A DNA stretch of 64,000 bases from Allobosea sp. OK403. GTDB lineage: Bacteria; Pseudomonadota; Alphaproteobacteria; Rhizobiales; Beijerinckiaceae. The notes under the pieces were generated by a model. That model was not told where the DNA came from and did no database searches. It worked only from the letters and a program-made list of their open reading frames with translations. Below, in pieces: positions 1 through 9,541 of this stretch; within the stretch, counting starts at the first letter, position 1, and every line of letters begins with the position of its first letter. Location: contig NZ_FOQV01000001.1 in NCBI RefSeq assembly GCF_900113835.1, forward strand, positions 248,001-312,000. Direction: 5' to 3'. The position numbers and the translations under genes are program-made.

Positions 1-200
1 CAGTGCAGCACGCTCAAGCCGCCGACATAGGCGGAGAGGACGCCGAAATAAGCCGGCGCAGCCGGGGAGTTGGCGATGACGAGGGCAAGCGCTGCTACCG
101 CCATCAGCAGGACACCGCCTGCCGCTTCGCTCGCGAGAAAGGCGCTCAGCGGGGAGCGCCGGGCGGGCGCGGAAGAGCTGTGGGCTTTGTCCGGGGTCAC
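1..200 (-). CDS. nhaA: Na+/H+ antiporter NhaA, N-terminal part (cut by window edge)
   Basis: Sixty-six codons run from a GTG at 200 to the window edge and stay open. An in-frame TGA lies 39 nt upstream and no ATG lies between, so GTG is the only reasonable start. The reading has a short basic leader, then FLASEAAGGVLLM and a hydrophobic helix ending ALALVIANSPAAPAYF, then YVGGLSVLHW, which is the characteristic start of NhaA with its first membrane helix. NhaA exchanges sodium for protons across the inner membrane in pH and salt homeostasis. Only about a sixth of the protein is visible, so the catalytic aspartates cannot be checked. Confidence 0.85.
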   Translation of the reverse strand, partial: MTPDKAHSSSAPARRSPLSAFLASEAAGGVLLMAVAALALVIANSPAAPAYFGVLSAYVGGLSVLH

Positions 201-227
201 GATCGTGCGGCTCTCATCTAGGAGTGA

Positions 228-275
228 GAGCAGGATCAATGCGAAAAACCGGTTCCCACTTTTCGCATCCTGCTC
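228..275. repeat. Intergenic palindromic element (GCGAAAA type)
   Basis: Outer arms GAGCAGGAT/ATCCTGCTC and inner arms GCGAAAA/TTTTCGC enclose the loop ACCGGTTCCCAC. The same design, in opposite orientation, occurs at 37044-37095, and a relative at 55766-55811. It lies in the gap between the nhaA start and the MFS gene end; nothing else was seen in 276-397. Confidence 0.7.
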
Positions 276-397
276 GGGGCTCTGCGGTCTACCTTTCTGA
301 AGGGTGCGCGCGCTCATGTCACCCCGCACCGCCGTTGGATCGCGCCGCCACCGCGGCACAGGCTCGCCGCATGCCGGCCGATCGTCGACCGCGCTCC

Positions 398-1657
398 TCA
401 TGGCAATGATGATCGCGGCGAAACCGGGATCCGCTGCGATGTGAGAGCCGACCGCAGGCGCAGCCAGCTTAGCACTCCTGCCGCTCCCGCCGCGATTGTC
501 ATGGCCAGGAGGAGCAAGGCGGCGCCGTGGAACAGCCCGTCAAAGCCGTAGCGCGCGATCAGCGGCGTGCTCAGGAGCGGCGAACAGAACTGGCCGATGA
601 AGACGGAGGCGGTCAGCAGCCCGCCTGCCAGCCCTCTGCGCCGGAGCGGAGCGAGACCCAGCGCCAGCGCGATGAAGCCGGGCGAGACCAGAGCGTAGCC
701 CGCACCGATCGCCGCGGTTGCCGCGAAGGAGTGGGAGGCCGTCATGGCCAAGGGCAGCAGCAGGAAGCCGAGCGCCATCGCGGCATAGCCCATGGCGAAA
801 ATGCCGATATGGCCGATCGCGTGCTGGATCCGCGAGTAGAGCAGCGCAAAACCGCCGCCCGACAGCATCAGGATGCCCAGCGCCGCGCCGGTCATGGCCG
901 CGCTGTTGTAGCCTCGCTCGTCCAGGAAGAACGACAATTGGGTCGGCATGACGAAGAAGATCAAGTTGGTCAGCGCCTGCAAGAAAACCAGCAAGGCCAG
1001 GCGCACGCGCCAGGGCGCGTGCCCTTCGGCACCGTTCGCCGGCTTGGCGCTGAGGGACTGCGTTGGTCGGGGCGGATCGACGATTGCGATCCACATCAGC
1101 GGCAGGAAGGCGGCGGCGAGGCCATAGATGGCGAAAGGCAGGCGCGGCGAGAGCACTGCTGCCCAGCCCGCAAGCGAGATGAAGATAAGGCCGCCGAAAT
1201 TGCGCGCCGAAATCTGCAGGCCCGTCAGTGCGTTGCGGTCCTTTCCCGTGAAATAGTCTCCGACCAGGGCGGTTTGCGCCGTCATGATCAGGGCGACCGC
1301 GATACCGAGCACGAGGCGGCTGGCGAAGATCGTCGGGAGATCGGGCAGGACGAGGCCGGCGCAGCCGGCGATCACGAACAGGATCGTGCCGGAGAGCAGC
1401 ATCGCGCGCCGTCCGAACCGGTCGGCCACCAGGCCGGCGAGCGGCGCGCAGAGGGCGACGCTGAGGGATGGCGCCGGCACCAGCAGCCGCGTCAGGATCG
1501 CGGCGTTCGGATCGCCCGAGAACAGCCGCTCGAGCCCGGGCAGGGCCGGGCTGATCGTGGCATTGGCCATCGTGGTGAGCGATGCCGCCATCAGCAGCGC
1601 AACAGTGCGCGGATCCCGCCAAATCGGGTTCGACGGCGTGGCACGACAATCCTGCAT
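398..1657 (-). CDS. MFS transporter, probable drug efflux
   Basis: A 419-residue integral membrane protein with about twelve hydrophobic segments. The loop between helices 2 and 3 has the MFS signature GLVADRFGRR, a D-R-x-G-R-R motif typical of drug:proton antiporters. Start ATG at 1657 follows an AGAGGAAA ribosome site. It is transcribed divergently from a MerR regulator, and the shared spacer has a MerR-type promoter reading toward this gene, so it is probably the regulated target. Substrate unknown; a multidrug or metabolite exporter role is inferred from family and context only. Confidence 0.85.
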   Translation of the reverse strand: MQDCRATPSNPIWRDPRTVALLMAASLTTMANATISPALPGLERLFSGDPNAAILTRLLVPAPSLSVALCAPLAGLVADRFGRRAMLLSGTILFVIAGCAGLVLPDLPTIFASRLVLGIAVALIMTAQTALVGDYFTGKDRNALTGLQISARNFGGLIFISLAGWAAVLSPRLPFAIYGLAAAFLPLMWIAIVDPPRPTQSLSAKPANGAEGHAPWRVRLALLVFLQALTNLIFFVMPTQLSFFLDERGYNSAAMTGAALGILMLSGGGFALLYSRIQHAIGHIGIFAMGYAAMALGFLLLPLAMTASHSFAATAAIGAGYALVSPGFIALALGLAPLRRRGLAGGLLTASVFIGQFCSPLLSTPLIARYGFDGLFHGAALLLLAMTIAAGAAGVLSWLRLRSALTSQRIPVSPRSSLP

Positions 1658-1693
1658 GGCTTTTTCCTCTTGCTGAAATCCAGCGTTCGGGAG

Positions 1694-1724
1694 AGCCTAC
1701 AAGTTCAAGTCAACTTGAGGTCAA
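1694..1724 (-). promoter_or_regulatory. MerR-type promoter and operator for the MFS gene
   Basis: On the minus strand TTGACC (1724-1719) and TAGGCT (1699-1694) are separated by 19 bp, the over-long spacing that MerR-family activators correct. The spacer holds a dyad at 1704-1719 (TTCAAGT/ACTTGAG arms, one mismatch) resembling the SoxR-type operator. The regulator gene starts 3 bp away, so the site could also mediate autoregulation. Confidence 0.6.
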
Positions 1725-1726
1725 GC

Positions 1727-2182
1727 ATGCCGATTCTGGATATCGGGGAGGTGGCGCAACGCTCGGGCGTGCCGGCCTCGACGCTGCGCTATTACGAGGA
1801 GATCGGCCTGATCGGTTCGCTCGGGCGGCGCGGACTGCGCCGGCAATTCGATGCTGACGTGCTCCTGAGATTGTCGCTCATCGGCCTCAGCAAGGCGGCG
1901 GGCTTCTCGCTGGTCGAGATCGCCGGCATGTTCGGACAGAACGGGCAGCCCGATCTTCCCCGGGCCCAGTTTCATGCAAAGGCGGACGAATTGCAGCGCC
2001 AGATCGTCGATCTCAGCGCTCTGCGCGACATGCTGCGCCATATCGCCGATTGCCCCGCGCCGACGCATCTGGAATGCCCGACCTTCCGCGGGCTCCTGAA
2101 ATCGGCCTCGCAGGGGACGCTCGTCACGCACCCTTCCCTTGGGGAGGCCGGGAGAGGGCTGAAGCCGGCGCGGCGGCGCTGA
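1727..2182 (+). CDS. MerR family transcriptional regulator
   Basis: 151 residues. The N-terminal winged helix reads MPILDIGEVAQRSGVPAST then LRYYEEIGLI, the classic MerR DNA-binding start, followed by a dimerisation helix around residues 85-110. Two cysteines in DCPAPTHLECP (about residues 110-120) could bind an effector or metal, but the SoxR iron-sulfur spacing is not present. The reading frame is open far upstream, yet the domain begins exactly at ATG 1727. It is divergent from the MFS gene and has a dyad in the shared 19-bp-spacer promoter. The effector is unknown. Confidence 0.85.
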   Translation: MPILDIGEVAQRSGVPASTLRYYEEIGLIGSLGRRGLRRQFDADVLLRLSLIGLSKAAGFSLVEIAGMFGQNGQPDLPRAQFHAKADELQRQIVDLSALRDMLRHIADCPAPTHLECPTFRGLLKSASQGTLVTHPSLGEAGRGLKPARRR

Positions 2183-2315
2183 CATTCCCGGGGCCGCGAT
2201 GGGCCATCCTGTTAGCCGCACCATCTATCGCTTGGACAGATTTCCACCCCATGATACGGGACGCCGCAACGGGACCGGGCCGTGAGCGGCCACCTTATTA
2301 CAGCAGGAGCCGGAT

Positions 2316-3614
<1,299 letters not shown>

Positions 3615-3623
3615 GGTCGCGCT

Positions 3624-3724
3624 AGAGCCGGATCCGATCAGGTCGGGTCGACCTGATCGGATCCGGCTCTCATTATTTGATAGAGAACGCATTATCCGAT
3701 CAGGTTGCAGCGCAACCTGATCGG
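3624..3724. repeat. Twin palindromic intergenic element
   Basis: The first palindrome has perfect 22-bp arms (3624-3645 and 3649-3670) around GGT. The second has 13-bp arms (3696-3708 and 3712-3724) around AGC. Both contain CCGATCAGGT, which also forms the palindrome at 19551-19577. The block opens with CTAGAGC and ends with GCTCTAG, as other copies of the family do. It sits between glyA and nrdR and could act as a terminator-like or processing hairpin, although no T-run follows. Confidence 0.8.
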
Positions 3725-3760
3725 CGCGTGCTCTAGGGCTGACGAAAGAAAGAGGCCGCC

Positions 3761-4258
3761 ATGCGCTGTCCCTATTGCGGCTCCCTCGACACGCAGGTGA
3801 AGGATTCCCGTCCAACCGACGACCACGCCTCGATTCGTCGTCGTCGCGTTTGCCCCGATTGCGGTGGGCGCTTCACCACCTTCGAGCGCGTGCAGCTGCG
3901 CGAGCTCGTCGTGGTCAAGCGCTCGGGCCGGCGCACCGCCTTCGATCGCGACAAATTGCAGACCTCGATCGAGGTCGCGCTGCGCAAGCGCCCGGTCGCG
4001 CCGGAGCGGATCGAGCGCATGGTCAACGGCATCGTGCGCCAGCTCGAAAGCTCAGGCGAGGGCGAAATCCCGAGCTCGACCGTCGGCGAACTGGTGATGG
4101 AAGGGCTGAAATCGCTCGACGATGTCGCCTATGTCCGTTTCGCCTCGGTCTACCGCAACTTCCGCGAAGCCCGCGATTTCGAGGAGATCCTGGGCCAGCT
4201 CAGCGCCGATGACGAGGACGGCGCGAGCGCGCCGCCGCCTGCCCGCAACGATGACTGA
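3761..4258 (+). CDS. nrdR: Transcriptional repressor NrdR
   Basis: 165 residues. The N-terminal zinc ribbon has C3-P-Y-C6 and C31-P-D-C34, and the ATP-cone follows from about residue 49 ([16 protein letters not shown]). NrdR senses ATP/dATP and represses ribonucleotide reductase genes. The C-terminal tail after about residue 150 is acidic and low-complexity. Its end overlaps ribD by 8 bp (ATGACTGA), which implies translational coupling. Its place between glyA and ribD is a standard alphaproteobacterial arrangement. Confidence 0.97.
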   Translation: MRCPYCGSLDTQVKDSRPTDDHASIRRRRVCPDCGGRFTTFERVQLRELVVVKRSGRRTAFDRDKLQTSIEVALRKRPVAPERIERMVNGIVRQLESSGEGEIPSSTVGELVMEGLKSLDDVAYVRFASVYRNFREARDFEEILGQLSADDEDGASAPPPARNDD

Positions 4259-5384
4259 CCAGGCTGCGATCGACCGCGCCTTCATGCGTCAGGCGCTGGA
4301 TTTCGGCGCGCGCGGGCAAGGCACGACCGCGACCAATCCTTGCGTCGGCGCCATCGTCACCCAGGATACAGCGGATGGTCCCGTGATCGTGGCCCGCGGC
4401 CACACTCAGCCCGGCGGCCGGCCGCATGGCGAGGCGAACGCCTTCGACCGCGCCGGGCCGAACGCCGCGGCGGGCGGCACGCTCTATGTCACGCTCGAAC
4501 CCTGTTCGCATCGCACCATCCGCGCCGCGACGCCTTGCGTCGAGCGTACGATCCTGGCCGGCGTGAAGCGCGTCGTGGCGGCCATGGCCGATCCCAATCC
4601 GCGTTTTCGCGGGCTCGGTTTCGCATTGCTGCGGACAGCGGGCATCAGCGTCACCACGGGCGTGCTGGAGGCCGAGGCTCAACGGACCCATCGCGGCTAT
4701 GTGCTGCGGCTGACGCAGGGACGCCCCATGGTGACGTTCAAGGTCGCCCGCACCAGGGATGGCTATGCTGGCGGGGCGGAGGGCTCGCGCATAGCTGTGT
4801 CCTGCCCTGCGGCGTCGGCCTGGGTCCATCTCCAGCGGGCGCATTACGATGCGATCATGCTCGGCATCGGCTCGGTGCTCATCGACGATCCGCTGCTGAC
4901 CGTGCGCCTGCCCGGCATGGCTGGACGCTCGCCAATCAGGGTCGTGCTGGATTCGCAGCTTCGGCTGCCGCTGTCGTCCCAGCTCGTCGCCACAGCGGGC
5001 GAAGTGCCGGTCTGGGTCGTGGCGACGGAGGCTGCTCCCATCGAGCGCGAGCGGGCGTTGGTTGCGGCCGGCGTCGAGGTCATGCGCGTCTCTGCCGGTG
5101 CGGATGGCCATCTCGATCTGGCTGAGATGCTCCAATTGCTGGGAGCGCGCGGCATCAACCGCGTCTTTTCCGAGGGTGGGCCGACCATTGGCGAGAAACT
5201 CGCCCTTGCCGGTTTTGCCGATGAGGTCATTGTCTCGACCTCTCCGAAATTGCTGGGCCACCCCGGCATCGTCGCCGTGCGTCCGGGCCTTGCGGCGATG
5301 CTGGCAAATCCCGATCTCTATCGCCTTGCCGATAGCGGCCTGATCGGCCACGACCATTTCGAGCATTTCACGAGGGTTTTCTGA
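4251..5384 (+). CDS. ribD: Bifunctional riboflavin deaminase/reductase RibD
   Basis: 377 residues. The N-terminal deaminase domain (about 1-150) has the zinc/catalytic motif H59-G60-E61 and cysteines C85 and C96; the reductase domain fills the rest and ends with the substrate-loop sequence [12 protein letters not shown]. It converts the 2,5-diamino-pyrimidinone product of GTP cyclohydrolase II to the 5-amino-ribitylamino-uracil phosphate. ATG 4251 was chosen because the domain begins there and it overlaps the nrdR stop. The second zinc loop is two residues longer than the usual PCSHxGRTPPC form and lacks GRTPP. Confidence 0.94.
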   Translation: MTDQAAIDRAFMRQALDFGARGQGTTATNPCVGAIVTQDTADGPVIVARGHTQPGGRPHGEANAFDRAGPNAAAGGTLYVTLEPCSHRTIRAATPCVERTILAGVKRVVAAMADPNPRFRGLGFALLRTAGISVTTGVLEAEAQRTHRGYVLRLTQGRPMVTFKVARTRDGYAGGAEGSRIAVSCPAASAWVHLQRAHYDAIMLGIGSVLIDDPLLTVRLPGMAGRSPIRVVLDSQLRLPLSSQLVATAGEVPVWVVATEAAPIERERALVAAGVEVMRVSAGADGHLDLAEMLQLLGARGINRVFSEGGPTIGEKLALAGFADEVIVSTSPKLLGHPGIVAVRPGLAAMLANPDLYRLADSGLIGHDHFEHFTRVF

Positions 5385-6031
5385 TGTTCACCGGCATCGT
5401 CACCGCCATCGGCACCGTCGTGGAAGCTGAGGCCAAGGGCCCCAGCCTGAAACGGCTTGCCATCGCCAGCCCCTATGACGCAGCCGGCATCGAGATCGGT
5501 GCTTCGATCGCCTGCGCCGGCGTCTGCCTGACGGTCACGGGCCTGCGGCCGCGCAGCGATGGCGAGCCCGGCTGCATCTTCCAGGTCGAGGCTGCGGCGG
5601 AGACGCTTTCCAAGACGCTGGTCGGCAACTGGGCGCCCGGCACGCGGATCAATCTCGAACGCTCGCTCAAGGTCGGCGACGAGCTCGGCGGCCACCTCGT
5701 CACCGGCCATGTCGATGGCGTCGCCACGATCCTGAAGATCGATCCGATTGAGGCCAATCCCGACGAACAATGGGGCGCAACCGCGCGTTTCCATATCCGC
5801 GCGCCGCAAGGGCTCGCCCCCTTCATCGCGACCAAGGGCTCGATCTGCCTCGACGGCACCTCACTCACCGTCAACAGCGTCGAGGACGATGTCTTCACCG
5901 TGCTGCTGATTCCGCACTCCTTCAGCGTCACCACCTGGGGGCAGCGCAAGGCGGGCGATCCCATCCATCTCGAGGTCGATCTGATGGCGCGCTATGCCGC
6001 GCGGCTTGCAGAGGCGCGCCCGCAGGGCTAA
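5384..6031 (+). CDS. ribE: Riboflavin synthase alpha chain
   Basis: 215 residues, starting with the invariant MFTGIV. Two lumazine-binding repeats are visible, the first from residue 1 and the second from about residue 105 with GHLVTGHVDG at the junction. It dismutates two molecules of 6,7-dimethyl-8-ribityllumazine to riboflavin. TGATG joins it to ribD (1-bp overlap), so the pair is translationally coupled. The gene is followed by a 185-nt gap holding an inverted repeat before ribH. Confidence 0.96.
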   Translation: MFTGIVTAIGTVVEAEAKGPSLKRLAIASPYDAAGIEIGASIACAGVCLTVTGLRPRSDGEPGCIFQVEAAAETLSKTLVGNWAPGTRINLERSLKVGDELGGHLVTGHVDGVATILKIDPIEANPDEQWGATARFHIRAPQGLAPFIATKGSICLDGTSLTVNSVEDDVFTVLLIPHSFSVTTWGQRKAGDPIHLEVDLMARYAARLAEARPQG

Positions 6032-6045
6032 GAGCCGGTCTCAAC

Positions 6046-6160
6046 ACAGCCCTCATCCTGAGGAGCCGCGCAGCGGCGTCTCGAAGGATGCTCCAGAGCG
6101 TACTGGACCATCCTTCGAGACGCCATTTCTGACGAAACGGCTCCTCAGGTTGAGGGCTGT
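6046..6160. repeat. Intergenic long inverted repeat inside the rib operon
   Basis: Left arm 6046-6068 (ACAGCCCTCATCCTGAGGAG) and right arm 6138-6160 (ending TGAGGGCTGT) are near-complementary, and an inner pair CGTCTCGAAGGATG / CATCCTTCGAGACG lies within. It is a dispersed-repeat type sequence placed between ribE and ribH. No T-run follows, so it looks more like an RNA-processing or stability hairpin than a terminator. Confidence 0.75.
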
Positions 6161-6216
6161 GAGTGCTTTGGGCTTTTCGCGCCAGGCGCTCTTCGCCTTC
6201 AAGAGGATCAAGAACC

Positions 6217-6726
6217 ATGGCCGGACCCCGGCAAATCTCGGCCGACAAGGCCGCAACTCCTGCCGTCTCGCTGGACGGTGCGCGCGTGCTCGTGATCGAG
6301 GCGCGTTTCTACGACAAGCTTGCCGACGAATTGCTCGAAGGCGCTCTTGCCGTGCTCGACAAGGCCGATTGCCGCGTCGACGTCGTCACCGTGCCGGGCG
6401 CGCTCGAAATTCCCTCCGCCATCATCATCGGCCTGCGCGCTGCTGATGAGGCCGTCGACCCCTATGAGGCGGTTGTGGCGCTGGGCACCGTCATTCGCGG
6501 CGAGACCGGCCATTACGACATCGTCGCCGGCGAAAGCTCGCGCGCCTTGATGGACATCTCCGTGGCCTTCGCTCTGCCGCTCGGCAACGGCATCCTGACC
6601 GTCGAGAACGAGGCGCAGGCCTGGGCGCGCGCCAACCGCTCCGAGATGGACAAGGGCGGCGGCGCGGCTGAAGCCGCGCTTGCCGTGCTGCGCTACAAGC
6701 GCTCCCTGGCGGAGCAATCCAAATGA
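6217..6726 (+). CDS. ribH: 6,7-dimethyl-8-ribityllumazine synthase
   Basis: 169 residues. It condenses 5-amino-6-ribitylamino-uracil with 3,4-dihydroxy-2-butanone-4-phosphate to give lumazine, the RibE substrate. [11 protein letters not shown] and [12 protein letters not shown] carry the substrate-binding loop and the catalytic histidine. ATG 6217 was preferred to an upstream ATG at 6163 because AAGAGGA precedes it and the upstream segment lies in repeat-flanking DNA. The stop overlaps the nusB start (ATGA). Confidence 0.96.
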   Translation: MAGPRQISADKAATPAVSLDGARVLVIEARFYDKLADELLEGALAVLDKADCRVDVVTVPGALEIPSAIIIGLRAADEAVDPYEAVVALGTVIRGETGHYDIVAGESSRALMDISVAFALPLGNGILTVENEAQAWARANRSEMDKGGGAAEAALAVLRYKRSLAEQSK

Positions 6727-7190
6727 GCCGGGCCGAGATGCGACGAGGCGCGCGGCTTTCCGTCGTGCAGGCGCTCTACGAGATGGAAATCGGCGGGCGC
6801 GGCGTGATCGAGGCCATGGCCGAGTTCGAGGCCTTCTGGATCGGCAAGGAGGTCGAGGAGATCGAATTGCCCAAGGCCGAGCTCGCTTTCTTCCGCGATC
6901 TGCTCGGCGGCGTGGTCCGTGAGCAGCGGCTGGTCGATCGCTCGGTCGACGATGTGCTTGCCGCCGGCTGGCCGCTGAAGCGCGTCGAGGCGGTGGTGCG
7001 CGCCGTGCTGCGCGCCGGCGCCTATGAGCTCGCCTTCCGCAAGGATGTGCCGGCGCGCGCCGTGATCTCGGAATACGTCGCTGTCGCGCGCGCCTTCTAT
7101 GAGGGCGAGGAGATCGGCATGATCAACGCCGTGCTCGACAAGATGGCCCGCGACTTCCGCGCCGACGAATTCGACGCGGCGACGGCCTGA
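6723..7190 (+). CDS. nusB: Transcription antitermination factor NusB
   Basis: 155 residues, all-helical by composition. It has the N-terminal RNA-binding part ([17 protein letters not shown]) and the conserved C-terminal segment [16 protein letters not shown]. NusB binds boxA RNA with NusE (S10) in rRNA antitermination. It overlaps ribH by 4 bp and is followed 7 bp later by thiL, the usual alphaproteobacterial ribH-nusB-thiL order. Confidence 0.95.
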   Translation: MSRAEMRRGARLSVVQALYEMEIGGRGVIEAMAEFEAFWIGKEVEEIELPKAELAFFRDLLGGVVREQRLVDRSVDDVLAAGWPLKRVEAVVRAVLRAGAYELAFRKDVPARAVISEYVAVARAFYEGEEIGMINAVLDKMARDFRADEFDAATA

Positions 7191-7197
7191 GCCCGTC

Positions 7198-8223
7198 ATG
7201 GCCGGCGCTCCCGAACGCCCCGGCGAATTCGAATTGATCGCCCGTTATTTCGCGCCTATCGCGGGAGCGGGCGGGCTCGGCCTCGTCGATGATGCCGGAT
7301 TGCTCAGGCCGGCGCGCGGTTATGAGACGGTAGTGACGACCGACGCGCTGGTCGCCGGTGTGCATTTCTTCGCCGACGACCCCGCGGCCTCGATCGCGCG
7401 CAAGGCGCTCGCCGTGAACCTGTCGGACCTCGCAGCCAAGGGTGCCAGGCCCGAAGGCTTCGTGTTGAGCCTGGCTTTGCCGCATGGCTGGACCGAAGCC
7501 TGGCTCGCGGACTTCGCGCAGGGGCTCGCCCGGATCGCGGGAGAGGGGGCCTGCCCGCTTATCGGTGGCGACACGGTCTCGACGCCAGGTCCCTTGATCC
7601 TCTCGATCACCGCCTTCGGCAGCGTTCCAGCCGGCCGGATGGTGCCGCGCTCGGGCGCCAGGCCCGGCGACGTCATCCTGGTCTCCGGCACGATCGGTGA
7701 CGGGGCGCTCGGACTCCAGGCACATGGATTCTCGGCGCATGGGCTCTCAGCGCATGGGTCGGGCAAGCCAGGCTGGGTTGCCCGCGTCAGCGAGGAGCAT
7801 CGCCATTTCCTTGCCGACCGCTATCTGCATCCGCAACCGCGGCTGGCGCTGGCGGCTGCGCTGCAGCTCCATGCTTCGGCGGCGATGGATGTGTCCGATG
7901 GGCTCGTCGGCGACCTCGCCAAGCTGCTCAAAGCCTCGAAAGCAGGCGCCGAGATCGATCTCGACACGGTTCCGCTCTCGGCTGCGGCCCGCGCCGCGAT
8001 CATGGCCGATCCCGCTCTGGCGGAACTGGCGTGGACGGGCGGGGACGATTACGAAATTCTCTGCACGGCATCTGAAAGAGAATATCTTTCCCTGATCGTT
8101 GCGGCGGAGGCTGCGGGCATCGCGCTCGTCGCGATCGGCCGGGTGACGGACCAAGGCGCGGTGAACTATCGCGAAAAGGGCAGGGCGCGAAGCTTCGCGC
8201 AGGGCTCCTTCGCTCATTTTTAA
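7198..8223 (+). CDS. thiL: Thiamine-monophosphate kinase
   Basis: 341 residues. ThiL phosphorylates thiamine monophosphate to the active pyrophosphate. Visible motifs are GEFELIARYF at the start, the metal/ATP segment GLVDDAGLL, TTDALVAGVHFF, and GGDTVSTPG; AMDVSDGLVGDL and WTGGDDYEIL lie in the second half. Residues 175-189 are an in-frame triple repeat AHGFS-AHGLS-AHGSG, encoded by three 15-bp units at 7720-7764, an apparent expansion in a surface loop. It belongs to the nusB transcription unit. Confidence 0.95.
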   Translation: MAGAPERPGEFELIARYFAPIAGAGGLGLVDDAGLLRPARGYETVVTTDALVAGVHFFADDPAASIARKALAVNLSDLAAKGARPEGFVLSLALPHGWTEAWLADFAQGLARIAGEGACPLIGGDTVSTPGPLILSITAFGSVPAGRMVPRSGARPGDVILVSGTIGDGALGLQAHGFSAHGLSAHGSGKPGWVARVSEEHRHFLADRYLHPQPRLALAAALQLHASAAMDVSDGLVGDLAKLLKASKAGAEIDLDTVPLSAAARAAIMADPALAELAWTGGDDYEILCTASEREYLSLIVAAEAAGIALVAIGRVTDQGAVNYREKGRARSFAQGSFAHF

Positions 8224-8267
8224 AGGTGGCCGTTGCAAGCGCCGCCTCGGTTAGGGCGGCGCCATCG

Positions 8268-9473
8268 ATGAACCAGCACGTTCCCCTCAATGACGGCGAC
8301 GCTCTCGCCAAGCGCAATACCCTGGTGCTGGCCTGTGCGCAGGCGCTCGGTGGCGCCAATCCGGCGATCGTGATCTCGCTGGGCGGCATCGTCGGGGCAA
8401 GCCTCGTCGCCGACAAGACCTTCGCCACCGTACCGGTCAGCCTGCTGCAGCTCGGCATCGCCACGGGCGTCATTCCAGCCGCCATGCTGATGCGCCGGCT
8501 CGGCCGGCGCGGCGGTTACCTCATCGGCACGCTGATCGGCGCGGCCGGCGGAAGCCTTGCGGCTGCAGGCGCGACCGAACGCCTGTTCTGGCTGTTCTGC
8601 CTCGGCACCTTCACCTGCGGCCTCTACGGCTCCTTCGTCCAGAGCTACCGCTTCGCTGCCGCCGACACGGCGAGCGAAAGCTTCAAGCCGCGCGCCATCT
8701 CCTGGGTGATGGTCGGCGGCATCGCGGCGGGCATCATCGGCCCGCAATCGGTCTATTGGACGCGCGATCTGACGCCATCAGCGCCTTTCGCCGCCAGTTT
8801 CCTGGCGCAAGGCTGTCTGGCGCTGATCGCCATGCTGGTGGTGATGCGGTTGCGCGCGCCGCCGGTCGCCGCTGCCGCTAGGACCGGTGGCCGCCCGCTC
8901 GGCGAGATCATGCGCCAGCCGCGCTTCATCGCCTCGGTCACGGCCGCGCTCGTCGCCTACGGCCTGATGAGCTTCGTCATGACGGCAGCCCCGCTCGCCA
9001 TGGTCGCCTGCGGCCACTCGGTCGGCGATGCCGCACTCGGCATCCAGTGGCATGTGCTCTCGATGTTCGGGCCGAGCTTCTTTACCGGCAGGCTGATCGC
9101 CCGGTTCGGCAAGGAGAAGATCACCGCGATCGGGCTCATGCTGACGGCGCTGGCCGCGATCGTCGGGCTGACCGGCCTGAGCGTGGCGCATTTCTGGGGC
9201 GCACTGGTCCTGCTTGGCCTTGGCTGGAATTTCGGCTTCATCGGCGCGACTGCCCTGGTCACCGACTGCTACCGGCCGGAGGAACGGGTGAAGGTCCAGG
9301 CTGCCAACGATTTCCTGGTCTTCGGCTCGGTCGCCATCGCCTCCTTCTCGTCGGGAGGCCTGCTCAACGCGGGCGGCTGGAACAGCGTCAACTGGCTCGT
9401 CTTCCCGCCGGTCGCGATCGCGCTGGCGCTGGTCGCCTGGCAGGGGCTGTCGCGCCGGGCCGTGCCGGCCTGA
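8268..9473 (+). CDS. MFS transporter
   Basis: 401 residues with about twelve membrane segments and the loop-2/3-like motif LMRRLGRRGGYLIG. It resembles single-polypeptide MFS carriers of the YbfB/CynX type that flank metabolic genes. The frame is open from GTG 8226, but ATG 8268 gives a plausible start (AGGGCGG upstream). It follows thiL closely on the same strand and may be co-transcribed. The substrate cannot be told from sequence. Confidence 0.8.
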   Translation: MNQHVPLNDGDALAKRNTLVLACAQALGGANPAIVISLGGIVGASLVADKTFATVPVSLLQLGIATGVIPAAMLMRRLGRRGGYLIGTLIGAAGGSLAAAGATERLFWLFCLGTFTCGLYGSFVQSYRFAAADTASESFKPRAISWVMVGGIAAGIIGPQSVYWTRDLTPSAPFAASFLAQGCLALIAMLVVMRLRAPPVAAAARTGGRPLGEIMRQPRFIASVTAALVAYGLMSFVMTAAPLAMVACGHSVGDAALGIQWHVLSMFGPSFFTGRLIARFGKEKITAIGLMLTALAAIVGLTGLSVAHFWGALVLLGLGWNFGFIGATALVTDCYRPEERVKVQAANDFLVFGSVAIASFSSGGLLNAGGWNSVNWLVFPPVAIALALVAWQGLSRRAVPA

Positions 9474-9541
9474 TCCATGCGGGTCTGATCCTTGCCGGTC
9501 AGATCTTTGCGGCTGCGTGACAGCTGTCGATTTGGAGAAGA

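Noticed and set aside
527-1726. N-terminal extension of the MerR regulator by 400 codons
   Set aside because: It overlaps the divergent MFS gene and the operator; the MerR domain begins at 1727.
7191-7197. A TPP riboswitch before thiL
   Set aside because: Only 7 bp separate nusB and thiL.
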